A stretch of 64,000 nt of DNA from Paracoccus sediminilitoris. GTDB lineage: Bacteria > Pseudomonadota > Alphaproteobacteria > Rhodobacterales > Rhodobacteraceae. A program made the position numbers and the translations under genes. Under the pieces are notes generated by a model. The model did not search any database. It had not been told where the DNA came from and was given only the letters and a program-made list of their open reading frames with translations. Shown piece after piece: positions 44,434 through 52,487 of this stretch (its first letter is position 1; every line of letters begins with the position of its first letter). The stretch lies in contig NZ_QJPK01000003.1 in the NCBI RefSeq assembly GCF_003259195.1, forward strand, positions 62,001 through 126,000, given 5' to 3'.

Positions 44434-44970
44434 TCAACCCGATTTGGGGCGGAACGCCTTGATGCGGGCGGGGTCGGTCTCGATCCGTGCGGCGCCCATC
44501 AGGTCCAGGCAATAGGGCACGGCCGCAAAGACCGCGTTCAGACAGGTCGCGATGGCCGAGGGCTTGCCAGGAATGGTGATGATCAGCGTCGCGCCCCGGA
44601 TGGCGGCCGTCTGGCGCGACAGGATGGCGGTGGGAACCTCGGCCAGGCTGGCGCGGCGCATTTCCTCGCCGAAACCGGGCAGTTCCTTGTCCATGACATC
44701 GGCAACGGCCTCGGGCGTCAGGTCGCGCGGCGCGGGGCCGGTGCCGCCGGTCACTAGGATCAGGTCGGCCCCGCCATCGGCCAGGTCGCGCAGCGTGGCC
44801 GCGACACCGTCGCGACCATCGGGGATGATATGGCGCGCGATCTCCATCGGGGAAGTGATGGTCCCGCGCAGCCAGTCTTCGGCGCCGGGGCCGCCCTTGT
44901 CCTCGTAGACGCCGGCGGCCGCGCGGTCGCTGACGGTGACGATGGCAATGCGGGCGGCCCGGGCGGTCAT
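44434..44970 (-). CDS. Molybdopterin adenylyltransferase (MogA/MoaB)
   Basis: The 178-residue enzyme of molybdenum cofactor synthesis activates molybdopterin by adenylylation. Visible motifs are [39 protein letters not shown] (the GGTG loop) and [14 protein letters not shown]. The length fits MogA. Its start overlaps the argG stop as ATGA, so it is translated with argG, though the two pathways are unrelated. Confidence 0.93.
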   Translation of the reverse strand: MTARAARIAIVTVSDRAAAGVYEDKGGPGAEDWLRGTITSPMEIARHIIPDGRDGVAATLRDLADGGADLILVTGGTGPAPRDLTPEAVADVMDKELPGFGEEMRRASLAEVPTAILSRQTAAIRGATLIITIPGKPSAIATCLNAVFAAVPYCLDLMGAARIETDPARIKAFRPKSG

Positions 44971-46196
44971 TTCGCGACGCGGGCGTTGCGGTTGGCGATC
45001 AGCTTCAGGCGCAGGGCGTTCAACCTGATGAAGCCTGCAGCGTCCTTCTGATCATAGGCACCGGCATCATCCTCGAAGGTCACATGCGCCTCGGAATAGA
45101 GCGAGTGGTCCGACCAGCGGCCCACGCAGGTCGCCAGACCCTTGTAGAGCTTCAGACGGACGGTGCCGCTGACATGCTCCTGGCTCTTGTCGATGGCCGC
45201 CTGCAGCATCTCGCGTTCGGGGCTGAACCAGAAGCCGTTATAGATCAGCTCGGCATAGCGGGGCATCAGGCTGTCCTTCAGGTGGCCCGCGCCGCTGTCA
45301 AGGGTAATCTGCTCGATGCCGCGATGGGCCTCCAGCAGCACGGTGCCGCCGGGGGTTTCATAGATGCCGCGCGACTTCATGCCGACGAAACGGTTCTCGA
45401 CGAAGTCCAGACGACCGATGCCATGCGCGCCGCCGAGCTCGTTCAGCTTGGTCAGGATCGTGGCGGGCGACATCGCCTCGCCGTTGATGGCCACCGCGTC
45501 GCCCTTTTCGAAGGTGACTTCGATGAATTCCGGCGTGTCGGGGGCGTCTTCCGGGTTCACGGTGCGCTGATAGACGTATTCGGGCGCGGCTTCGGCGGGG
45601 TTTTCCAGCGCCTTTCCCTCGGATGAGGTGTGCAGCAGGTTCGCGTCCACGCTGAAGGGCGCCTCGCCGCGCTTGTCCTTGGCGATCGGGATCTGGTTCT
45701 TCTCGGCGAACTCGATCAGCCGGGTGCGGCTGGTCAGGTCCCATTCACGCCAGGGCGCGATGACCTTGATCGACGGGTCCAAAGCATAGGCGCTCAACTC
45801 GAACCGGACCTGGTCGTTGCCCTTGCCGGTCGCGCCATGCGCCACCGCATCCGCGCCATGCTGCTTGGCCAGTTCGACCAGCCGCTTCGAGATGAGCGGC
45901 CGCGCGATCGACGTGCCCAGCAGATACAGCCCTTCGTACAGCGCATTGGCGCGGAACATCGGGAAGACGAAATCGCGCACGAACTCCTCGCGCAGGTCCT
46001 CGATATGGATGTTCTCGGCAGGGATGCCCAGCAGCTCGGCCTTGGCGCGGGCAGGCTCCAGCTCTTCACCCTGGCCCAGATCGGCAGTGAAGGTCACGAC
46101 CTCGCAGCCATATTCGGTCTGAAGCCATTTCAGGATGATCGAGGTATCCAGCCCACCGGAATAGGCGAGGACGACTTTTTTCGGCGCGTCGGTCAT
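44967..46196 (-). CDS. argG: Argininosuccinate synthase
   Basis: The 409-residue enzyme joins citrulline and aspartate with ATP in arginine synthesis. The ATP-binding loop is AYSGGLDTS near residues 11-19, followed by [12 protein letters not shown]. The citrulline-binding region has [14 protein letters not shown], and the product region has [14 protein letters not shown]. Length and ends are normal. A candidate promoter lies just upstream, and the mogA-like gene is coupled downstream. Confidence 0.97.
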   Translation of the reverse strand: MTDAPKKVVLAYSGGLDTSIILKWLQTEYGCEVVTFTADLGQGEELEPARAKAELLGIPAENIHIEDLREEFVRDFVFPMFRANALYEGLYLLGTSIARPLISKRLVELAKQHGADAVAHGATGKGNDQVRFELSAYALDPSIKVIAPWREWDLTSRTRLIEFAEKNQIPIAKDKRGEAPFSVDANLLHTSSEGKALENPAEAAPEYVYQRTVNPEDAPDTPEFIEVTFEKGDAVAINGEAMSPATILTKLNELGGAHGIGRLDFVENRFVGMKSRGIYETPGGTVLLEAHRGIEQITLDSGAGHLKDSLMPRYAELIYNGFWFSPEREMLQAAIDKSQEHVSGTVRLKLYKGLATCVGRWSDHSLYSEAHVTFEDDAGAYDQKDAAGFIRLNALRLKLIANRNARVAK

Positions 46197-46225
46197 GCGG
46201 TTAACCCTTCATCGAATTTTGGCAG

Positions 46226-46254
46226 GGAATACGGTGTTCCGTCCGTTGTCACAA
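46226..46254 (-). promoter_or_regulatory. Candidate argG promoter
   Basis: On the minus strand TTGTGA (46249-46254) and TATTCC (46226-46231) are 17 bases apart, 30 bases before the argG ATG. The match to sigma-70 consensus is moderate. Confidence 0.35.
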
Positions 46255-46467
46255 GGGTTTGACGCCGATTAGGGTACGACAGCATTCAATAAGGGCATTT
46301 CCATGCTGGCATCTCGCCTTCTTCGCCATTCGGCACCGGATACGTTGTCGTGACCCGCGCCCTTGCCAATGCCGCCGGTCGCCCCCCGTCCCGGGGCCAT
46401 TTCGTCGAAGGGCGCGATCTGCGCTGAACCCTTGCCAATCGGGCGCATTCGCGGCATTGGCGATGCC

Positions 46468-47706
46468 ATGGAAAACTTTGTCGCCTCCGTCCGTCTGGCC
46501 GAGGCCGCGCTTCGCGACCTGTTCGAGCCTACCCCGTTGCAGCGCAACGACCACCTGTCCGCCAAATACGGCGCCGACATCTGGCTGAAGCGCGAGGATC
46601 TGACCCCGGTGCGCAGCTACAAGCTGCGCGGCGCCTTCAATGCCATGCGAAAGCTGATCGGCGACGGCCCCGGTCATTTCGTCTGCGCCAGCGCGGGTAA
46701 TCACGCGCAGGGCGTGGCCTTTGCCTGCCGTCATTTCGGCGTGCGCGGCACGATCTTCATGCCCGTGACCACCCCCCAGCAAAAGATCGACAAGACCAAG
46801 ATCTTCGGCGGCGAGGCGATCCGCATCGTGCTGACGGGCGATTATTTCGACCAGACGCTGGCCGCAGCCCAGGCCTTCTGCGCCGCTGAGGGCGCGCAGT
46901 TCCTGTCGCCCTTCGACGCCCCGGACGTGATCGAAGGCCAGGCGACGGTCGGCCTTGAAATGCTGGCGCAACTGGGCCGCGCACCCGATCTGGTGGTCCT
47001 GCCGGTGGGTGGTGGCGGCCTGTCGGCGGGTGTCACCAGCTATTTCCAGACCGAGGCCCCCACGACGCAATTTGCCTTTGCCGAACCGCTTGGCGGGGCC
47101 AGCCTTCAGGCCGCGCTGCGTCAGGGCGCGCCGGTAGCCCTGCCTGCCGTGGACAGCTTCGTCGACGGCGCGGCCGTGGCCCGCATCGGCGCCCTGCCCT
47201 TCGAAGCCCTGTCGCGCTTTTCCCCCAACGACGTCTATCTGGCCCCCGAAGACCGCATCTGCCGCACCATGCTGGAGATGCTGAACACCGAGGGCGTGGT
47301 TCTGGAACCTGCGGGCGCGCTGGCCTTGGATGTTCTGGACGATCTGGGCGATCTGACCGGCAAGACCGTCGTCTGTGTCTGTTCGGGCGGCAATTTCGAC
47401 TTCGAACGCCTGCCCGAGGTCAAGGAACGTGCCCAGCGCTATCAGGGCGTCAAGAAATACTTCATTCTGCGGATGCCACAGCGCCCCGGCGCCCTGCGCG
47501 ACTTTCTGGAAATGCTGGGCCCCGACGACGATATCGCGCGGTTCGAATATCTCAAGAAATCGGCCCGCAACTTCGGTTCGGTGTTGATCGGGATCGAGAC
47601 CACCCAGCCTGCCAACCTGTCATCGCTGATGCAGCGCCTGGAACAGGGCGGCTTTGCCTATCGCGACATCACCAACGACCAGATCCTGTCGGAATTCTTG
47701 GTCTGA
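46468..47706 (+). CDS. ilvA: Threonine ammonia-lyase (threonine dehydratase)
   Basis: The 412-residue PLP enzyme makes 2-oxobutanoate for isoleucine synthesis. The PLP lysine is Lys52 in SYKLRGAFN, the tetraglycine phosphate loop is VLPVGGGGLSAG, and CASAGNHAQGVAFAC is the family signature. A single ACT-like regulatory domain occupies the C-terminus (about 330-412: YFILRMPQRPGALRDFLEML), so feedback control by isoleucine is likely. The ATG at 46468 gives a normal N-terminus; the frame to 46363 is not conserved-looking. Confidence 0.95.
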   Translation: MENFVASVRLAEAALRDLFEPTPLQRNDHLSAKYGADIWLKREDLTPVRSYKLRGAFNAMRKLIGDGPGHFVCASAGNHAQGVAFACRHFGVRGTIFMPVTTPQQKIDKTKIFGGEAIRIVLTGDYFDQTLAAAQAFCAAEGAQFLSPFDAPDVIEGQATVGLEMLAQLGRAPDLVVLPVGGGGLSAGVTSYFQTEAPTTQFAFAEPLGGASLQAALRQGAPVALPAVDSFVDGAAVARIGALPFEALSRFSPNDVYLAPEDRICRTMLEMLNTEGVVLEPAGALALDVLDDLGDLTGKTVVCVCSGGNFDFERLPEVKERAQRYQGVKKYFILRMPQRPGALRDFLEMLGPDDDIARFEYLKKSARNFGSVLIGIETTQPANLSSLMQRLEQGGFAYRDITNDQILSEFLV

Positions 47707-47714
47707 ACCGACTG

Positions 47715-47746
47715 TTCCCGCGATGCCTGAACGGGCATCGCGGGAA
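47715..47746 (+). terminator. Terminator-like hairpin after ilvA
   Basis: A perfect 13-bp stem TTCCCGCGATGCC/GGCATCGCGGGAA with a 6-base loop starts 9 bases after the stop. It is followed by AAA rather than T residues. Confidence 0.65.
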
Positions 47747-47801
47747 AAACTTTCCAGCCCCGACCAACAAATCTTTAGCGTGGAAAGCAATGGCAATTTA
47801 C

Positions 47802-47820
47802 CTGCTGTTTACGACAGCAG
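47802..47820. promoter_or_regulatory. Inverted repeat in the leader of the REC-PP2C gene
   Basis: CTGCTGT (47802-47808) and ACAGCAG (47814-47820) form a perfect 7-bp palindrome with a 5-base spacer, 15 bases before the ATG. It could be an operator or block the ribosome site. Confidence 0.45.
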
Positions 47821-47835
47821 CGCTAGATATGGCGC

Positions 47836-49128
47836 ATGAAAGCCGCGAATCTTCCCCTTTCCACCCTTGATGCCGCCCAGCCCACCATCCATCGGCTGGC
47901 GCTGCTGGTGGATCACGACCTCGACCATCGCCTGCGCGTGGCTACGGTGCTGGAGGGGCGCGGATATAGCGTCATTCAGACCGATACAGGCGAAAACGCG
48001 CTGCGGCTTTGCGCGGACCTGACGCCAGACCTGATCCTGTCGGATTGGGAACTGCCCGGCATGTCGGGGCTGGAATTCTGCCAGGCATTCCGCAAGTTGG
48101 AACGATCCTCTTACGGTTATTTCGTGCTGCTGACCACAACGGGCGACCTGCAGGCGCTGGATACCGGCCTGCAGGCGGGGGTGGACGACTTTCTCTCGAT
48201 GCCGGTCGTGGCGCAGGAATTGCTGGCCCGGATCGCGGCCGCCGAACGCATCCTGCGCGTCGAAAACGAGCTGCGCGCCAGCAACACCCAGCTTCAGCAG
48301 GCCTTGGATCAGTTGAATGCGACCCAAGCCGCGATCGAACGCGACCTGCGCGAGGCACGCAAGTTGCAGCAAGGATTGGTGCGCGAACGGTCGGGCAGCT
48401 TCGGAAGGGCCGAGATCAGCCTGCTGCTGCGCCCTGCCGGTCATATCGGCGGCGATTTGGTGGGCTTTTTCCCCATCAATGACGACAGCATCGGCATCTA
48501 TGCGCTGGACGTGTCGGGGCACGGGGTCACGGCGGCCCTGTTGACCGCGCAGCTGTCGGTTCACCTGTCGGGATCGGCCGATCAGAATGTCGCGCTGCGC
48601 GGCGCGCAGACCGGGGGCGACGCTGTCGGCCCGACCGCCCTGGCGCGCTTCTTCAACAACATGATGCTGGAGGAGATGAACACCGACAGCTATTTCACCA
48701 TGATCTTCGCCGAACTGAACCACAGCACCGGCGACCTGACCATGGTACAGGCGGGCCACCCTCACCCGGTGCTGCAACGCGCCGATGGAAGCATCACCCA
48801 TCTGGGCCAGGGGGGCATGCCGATCGGTGTCTTCGACAACCCCGTCTTCGACGAGATCCGGGTCCAGCTGGCCCCCGGTGACCGGCTGCTGATTGCCTCG
48901 GACGGGCTGACCGAGGCCACGACACCCAATGGTCAGCAGCTGGGAAACGAGGGGCTGGAGGCGATCCTGCGCACCAATGCCTTCCTCAAGGGGCATCCCT
49001 TCCTGGAATCCATGGCCTGGTCGGTGTCGGAATATTGCCGCGGGGAACGCCAGGACGACATCTCTGCCGTCCTTCTGGAAATCCGCGAGGATGCTCAGCT
49101 GGTCCGCCTGCCCCGCAAGTCGCGCTAG
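47836..49128 (+). CDS. Response regulator with PP2C (RsbU/SpoIIE-type) phosphatase domain
   Basis: The 430-residue protein has a receiver domain (about 20-140), a coiled-coil linker (about 141-185: ENELRASNTQLQQALDQLN) and a PP2C phosphatase (about 195-420). The phosphatase metal sites are in GGDLVGFF, LDVSGHG, ASDGLTEA and RQDDISAVLL. The receiver has Asp70 (LILSDWELPG) and an acidic pocket with Asp26 and Asp28, but the conserved Lys of the FLSKP motif is Met122 (DDFLSMPV). Such proteins usually control an anti-sigma-factor antagonist, but none is in the window. The TAG stop overlaps the Nudix stop in CTAG. Confidence 0.92.
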   Translation: MKAANLPLSTLDAAQPTIHRLALLVDHDLDHRLRVATVLEGRGYSVIQTDTGENALRLCADLTPDLILSDWELPGMSGLEFCQAFRKLERSSYGYFVLLTTTGDLQALDTGLQAGVDDFLSMPVVAQELLARIAAAERILRVENELRASNTQLQQALDQLNATQAAIERDLREARKLQQGLVRERSGSFGRAEISLLLRPAGHIGGDLVGFFPINDDSIGIYALDVSGHGVTAALLTAQLSVHLSGSADQNVALRGAQTGGDAVGPTALARFFNNMMLEEMNTDSYFTMIFAELNHSTGDLTMVQAGHPHPVLQRADGSITHLGQGGMPIGVFDNPVFDEIRVQLAPGDRLLIASDGLTEATTPNGQQLGNEGLEAILRTNAFLKGHPFLESMAWSVSEYCRGERQDDISAVLLEIREDAQLVRLPRKSR

Positions 49129-49577
49129 GCCCGCCCGCCCAGGTCCAGCCATCTGCGCACCGCATAGCGCGATCCGGGATCGGCCAGCAGGTCCAGCGCG
49201 CGGGCGGGCGTCACCCAATGCGCGCTGTGCCCCGGTTCGGTGGGGTCGCCCCGCTGCAGGGTCGGGCGTGCCTGCCAGATCATGCACAGCTTTTCCGCGT
49301 GAAAGTTATAATCCGGCATCCAGCAGAAGCGGCGGTAATCGCACAGGTGGCGGGGCGTCGCGATACCCCAGCCGGTTTCCTCGAAGACCTCGCGGTGCAG
49401 GGCCGCGATGGCCGATTCGCCCTCGTCCACGCCCCCGCCCGGCAGCTGGTATTCCGGCACCGGCGCCCGCTGGAAGGTCAGCAGCATCAGCCCGTCGCGC
49501 ACCAGAACGCCATAGGCGCCCTGGCGGCGGCGATAGCGTGTGCCGGGGATGGGCGGCTTGCCGAAACGCGGAATCAT
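49125..49577 (-). CDS. Nudix hydrolase
   Basis: The 150-residue product carries a complete Nudix box, GGGVDEGESAIAALHREVFEETGW, matching Gx5Ex7REUxEExGU in three short parts: GGGVDEGE, REVFEET and GW. This binds Mg2+ and hydrolyses a nucleoside diphosphate derivative. The substrate is unknown. The N-terminus PGTRYRRRQGAYGVLV is basic. It is convergent to the REC-PP2C gene and divergent from hslO. Confidence 0.92.
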   Translation of the reverse strand: MIPRFGKPPIPGTRYRRRQGAYGVLVRDGLMLLTFQRAPVPEYQLPGGGVDEGESAIAALHREVFEETGWGIATPRHLCDYRRFCWMPDYNFHAEKLCMIWQARPTLQRGDPTEPGHSAHWVTPARALDLLADPGSRYAVRRWLDLGGRA

Positions 49578-49720
49578 CGATCACCTGTCTGTTGCGTCCT
49601 GCTGATATCGTGCCCCGGATGCGGGCGAAACCCGCCCCCTTGGGATCGGCGCAAAAACCCCTATATTGGGCGCAACCGGGCCCGCCATGGGCGGTGCCGC
49701 TGCCACTTCAAGGATCAATG

Positions 49721-50743
49721 ATGAACGACATCAACCAGATAGCCTGGGACGACACGATTTTGCCATTCCAGTTGGACCGCTCGGACATCCGGGGGCGCGT
49801 CGCGCGTCTTGACGGGGTGCTGGACCACATCCTGACGCGCCACGACTATCCGCCCGTGGTCAGCGCCCTGGTGGCCGAGGTCGCCCTGCTGGCCGCGCTG
49901 ATCGGCCCGACCGTCAAGCTGCGCTGGAAGCTGAGCCTGCAGGTCCGCGGCAACGGCGCCGTCCGCACCATCGCCGCCGATTACTTTGCCCCCGAAGCCG
50001 ACGGCCAGCCGGCCCGCATCCGGGCCTGGGCCAGCTTCGACGCCGACCGCCTGGACAATCGCCCCGCCTTCGACCAGATCGGCGAGGGGTATTTCGCCAT
50101 CCTGATCGACCAGGGTTCGGGCAGCACCCCCTACCAGGGCATCACGCCCCTGGCGGGCGGATCGCTGTCGGCCTGCGCGCAGACCTATTTCGCCCAGTCC
50201 GAACAGCTGCCGACGCGGTTCCAGCTGGCATCGGGGCTGTCGCGGTCCAGCGGTCAGACGGCGGGCTGGCGGGCAGGCGGCGTGATGTTGCAGACCCTGC
50301 CTGCACAGCAGATGAACGTGGCCGATGGCGGCAGCGGCGAAGGCGGCCTGATCGAGGCGGCCGACATCCTCCAGGGTGCCGAATCGGAAAACTGGAACCG
50401 CGCCAACATCCTACTGGACACGGTCGAGACGCTGGAACTGATCGGCCCAACCGTCGGCCCGACCGACCTGCTGCTGCGCTTGTTCCACGAGGAAACGCCC
50501 CGCGTGCATGAACCCCACCCCGTCAAGTTCGGCTGTTCCTGCACCGCCGACCGTGTGCGCGATACCTTGGCGATCTATTCCGCCAAGGACATCACCCACA
50601 TGACGACCGAGGAAGGGACCGTCACCGCCGATTGCCAGTTCTGCGGCGCGCATTACGTCTTTGACCCGCGCAGCCTTGGTTTCGAGGCCGAGATCGACGC
50701 CGAGGGCAATCCCCTGCCGCCCAGGGACAAGGCTGCCGAGTGA
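49721..50743 (+). CDS. hslO: Redox-regulated chaperone Hsp33
   Basis: The 340-residue holdase chaperone is switched on by oxidation. The zinc switch is in the C-terminal part: Cys272 and Cys274 (CSC) and Cys305 and Cys308 (CQFC), the standard CxC and CxxC arrangement. The N-terminal domain has RGRVARLDGVLDHIL. Two ATGs stand together at 49718 and 49721; AAGGA is 3 bases from the first and 6 from the second, so the second is chosen. Its stop overlaps the next gene as GTGA. Confidence 0.96.
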   Translation: MNDINQIAWDDTILPFQLDRSDIRGRVARLDGVLDHILTRHDYPPVVSALVAEVALLAALIGPTVKLRWKLSLQVRGNGAVRTIAADYFAPEADGQPARIRAWASFDADRLDNRPAFDQIGEGYFAILIDQGSGSTPYQGITPLAGGSLSACAQTYFAQSEQLPTRFQLASGLSRSSGQTAGWRAGGVMLQTLPAQQMNVADGGSGEGGLIEAADILQGAESENWNRANILLDTVETLELIGPTVGPTDLLLRLFHEETPRVHEPHPVKFGCSCTADRVRDTLAIYSAKDITHMTTEEGTVTADCQFCGAHYVFDPRSLGFEAEIDAEGNPLPPRDKAAE

Positions 50744-51333
50744 GCGGGGCCTGGTCGGAAACACGCTTGTCCCTGGCGCTGCAGAATGCGGCGGGGGCAA
50801 GTTCGGATTTCGACCTGAATCCCAGAGTTGCCCTGCCCGATACGCCGTTGCGCCCCGCAGGCGTGCTGGCGGCCTTTCACGCCGATGACGGGCGACTGGT
50901 CCTGACCAAGCGCGCGTCCGGCCTGCGCCACCATCCGGGCCAGATCGCGCTGCCCGGTGGAAAGGTCGATCCGGGCGACGCGGACGTCGTGGCGGCCGCC
51001 CTTCGCGAGGCGCATGAAGAGGTCGGCCTTGCCCCAATGCAGGCCCGCGTGCTGGGCTGCCTGCCGCCCCACCGCACCGTCACCGGCTTTCGGATCACCC
51101 CCGTCATCGCCATCATCGACGGCCCCTTCACCCCCGTCGCCGAAGAGGGCGAGGTGCAGGAGGTCTTCACCCTGCCCTTTCGCCACATCGCGAACCCCGC
51201 CAGCTATCGCATCGAGAAGCGACGCTGGCGCGGCGGTTGGCGCAGCTTTCATGCCGCGCCGTTCGGCCCTTATTACCTGTGGGGTGCTACCGCCCGCATC
51301 CTCCTGAACCTGGCGCAGGGCATGAGGCCGTGA
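50740..51333 (+). CDS. Nudix hydrolase, CoA-pyrophosphatase type
   Basis: The 197-residue product has LTKRASGLRHHPGQIALPGG, the CoA-specific Nudix extension, followed by the Nudix box GGKVDPGD...REAHEEVGL. Such enzymes cleave CoA or oxidised CoA to phosphopantetheine. It begins with GTG inside the hslO stop (GTGA) and ends in TGATG with cca, so it is in a coupled run. Confidence 0.93.
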   Translation: MSGAWSETRLSLALQNAAGASSDFDLNPRVALPDTPLRPAGVLAAFHADDGRLVLTKRASGLRHHPGQIALPGGKVDPGDADVVAAALREAHEEVGLAPMQARVLGCLPPHRTVTGFRITPVIAIIDGPFTPVAEEGEVQEVFTLPFRHIANPASYRIEKRRWRGGWRSFHAAPFGPYYLWGATARILLNLAQGMRP

Positions 51334-52487
51334 TGCGGATGCCGGCGCAGATCATGGAGGATGCCGCGCTGGTCCATGTGCTGGACACGCTGCATGCGCA
51401 GGGCGATCACGCCTATCTGGTGGGCGGCGTCGTGCGCAACGCGCTATTGGGTCAGCCGGTCGACGATATCGACATCGCGACCGATGCCGTGCCCGAACGC
51501 GTCATCGCGCTGGCCGGTGCCGCGAACCTGCGGGCCGTTCCGACGGGCATCGACCACGGCACCGTCACGCTGGTCCATGAAGGGCGCGGCTTCGAGGTGA
51601 CGACCTTTCGCCGCGACGTCGAGACGGACGGCCGCCATGCCGTCGTGTCCTTCACCGATGACATCGCCCAGGATGCCGCGCGCCGCGATTTCACCATGAA
51701 CGCGCTTTATGCCGACCGGACGGGCCAAGTGCTGGACCCGGTGGGCGGCCTGCCCGACCTGCAGGCCCGCCGCCTGCGCTTCGTCGGCGATCCGGCACAG
51801 CGCATCCGCGAGGATTACCTGCGCATCCTGCGCTTCTTTCGCTTCTTTGCACGCTATGGCCAAAAGGCCGATCCGGATGCCGTCGCCGCCTGCGCCGCGC
51901 AAAAGGACGGCCTGTCCGGCATCGCCCGCGAACGCATCGGCGCCGAGATGCGCAAGCTGCTGGCGGCGGATGATCCGGCGCCCTCGGTCGCGCTGATGGC
52001 GCGGACGGGCGTTCTGGACCTGCTGCTGCCCGGCGCCGATCCGGTCGCACTGGACGCGCTTCTGGCGCAGGAAGGCAACGCGCCCCCGGCCTGGCCGCGC
52101 CGTCTGGCGGCCTTGCATCGCGATCCCGCCGCCGCGCTGCGCCTGTCCAAATCCGAAGCAAGGACCCAATCGGCCCTGCGGACGGCGCTGGATCAGGATT
52201 GGTCGCTGGACCAGGCCGCCTATCGGTTTGGCGCCGTGATCGGGCTGGACCATGCATTGCTGATGGCCGCGCGCGGACAGGACCTGCCCCCCGACTGGCG
52301 CGATCGGGTCGTTCAAGCGGCCCAAGCCCGCTTTCCCATCAAGGCCGCCGACCTGCCCGACCTGCAAGGCCCCGCCCTGGGCCAGGCCCTGAAGACCGCC
52401 GAAGCTGCCTGGATCGCCTCGGGTTTTGCGCTGCCCGCCCCTGCCCTGATCGACATGGCCAACCTGGCCGGAAAAGAGCCCGTATGA
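51333..52487 (+). CDS. cca: CCA tRNA nucleotidyltransferase
   Basis: The 384-residue class II enzyme adds or repairs the CCA end of tRNA. The head domain has YLVGGVVRNALLGQ and the catalytic DIDIATDAVPE (the DxD pair), then RRDFTMNALYAD. The neck (RRLRFVGDPAQRIREDYLRI) gives base specificity. An alternative identity is a poly(A) polymerase, but the length and neck favour CCA addition. The start overlaps the Nudix stop (TGATG), and the end overlaps the ABC gene (ATGA). Confidence 0.93.
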   Translation: MRMPAQIMEDAALVHVLDTLHAQGDHAYLVGGVVRNALLGQPVDDIDIATDAVPERVIALAGAANLRAVPTGIDHGTVTLVHEGRGFEVTTFRRDVETDGRHAVVSFTDDIAQDAARRDFTMNALYADRTGQVLDPVGGLPDLQARRLRFVGDPAQRIREDYLRILRFFRFFARYGQKADPDAVAACAAQKDGLSGIARERIGAEMRKLLAADDPAPSVALMARTGVLDLLLPGADPVALDALLAQEGNAPPAWPRRLAALHRDPAAALRLSKSEARTQSALRTALDQDWSLDQAAYRFGAVIGLDHALLMAARGQDLPPDWRDRVVQAAQARFPIKAADLPDLQGPALGQALKTAEAAWIASGFALPAPALIDMANLAGKEPV

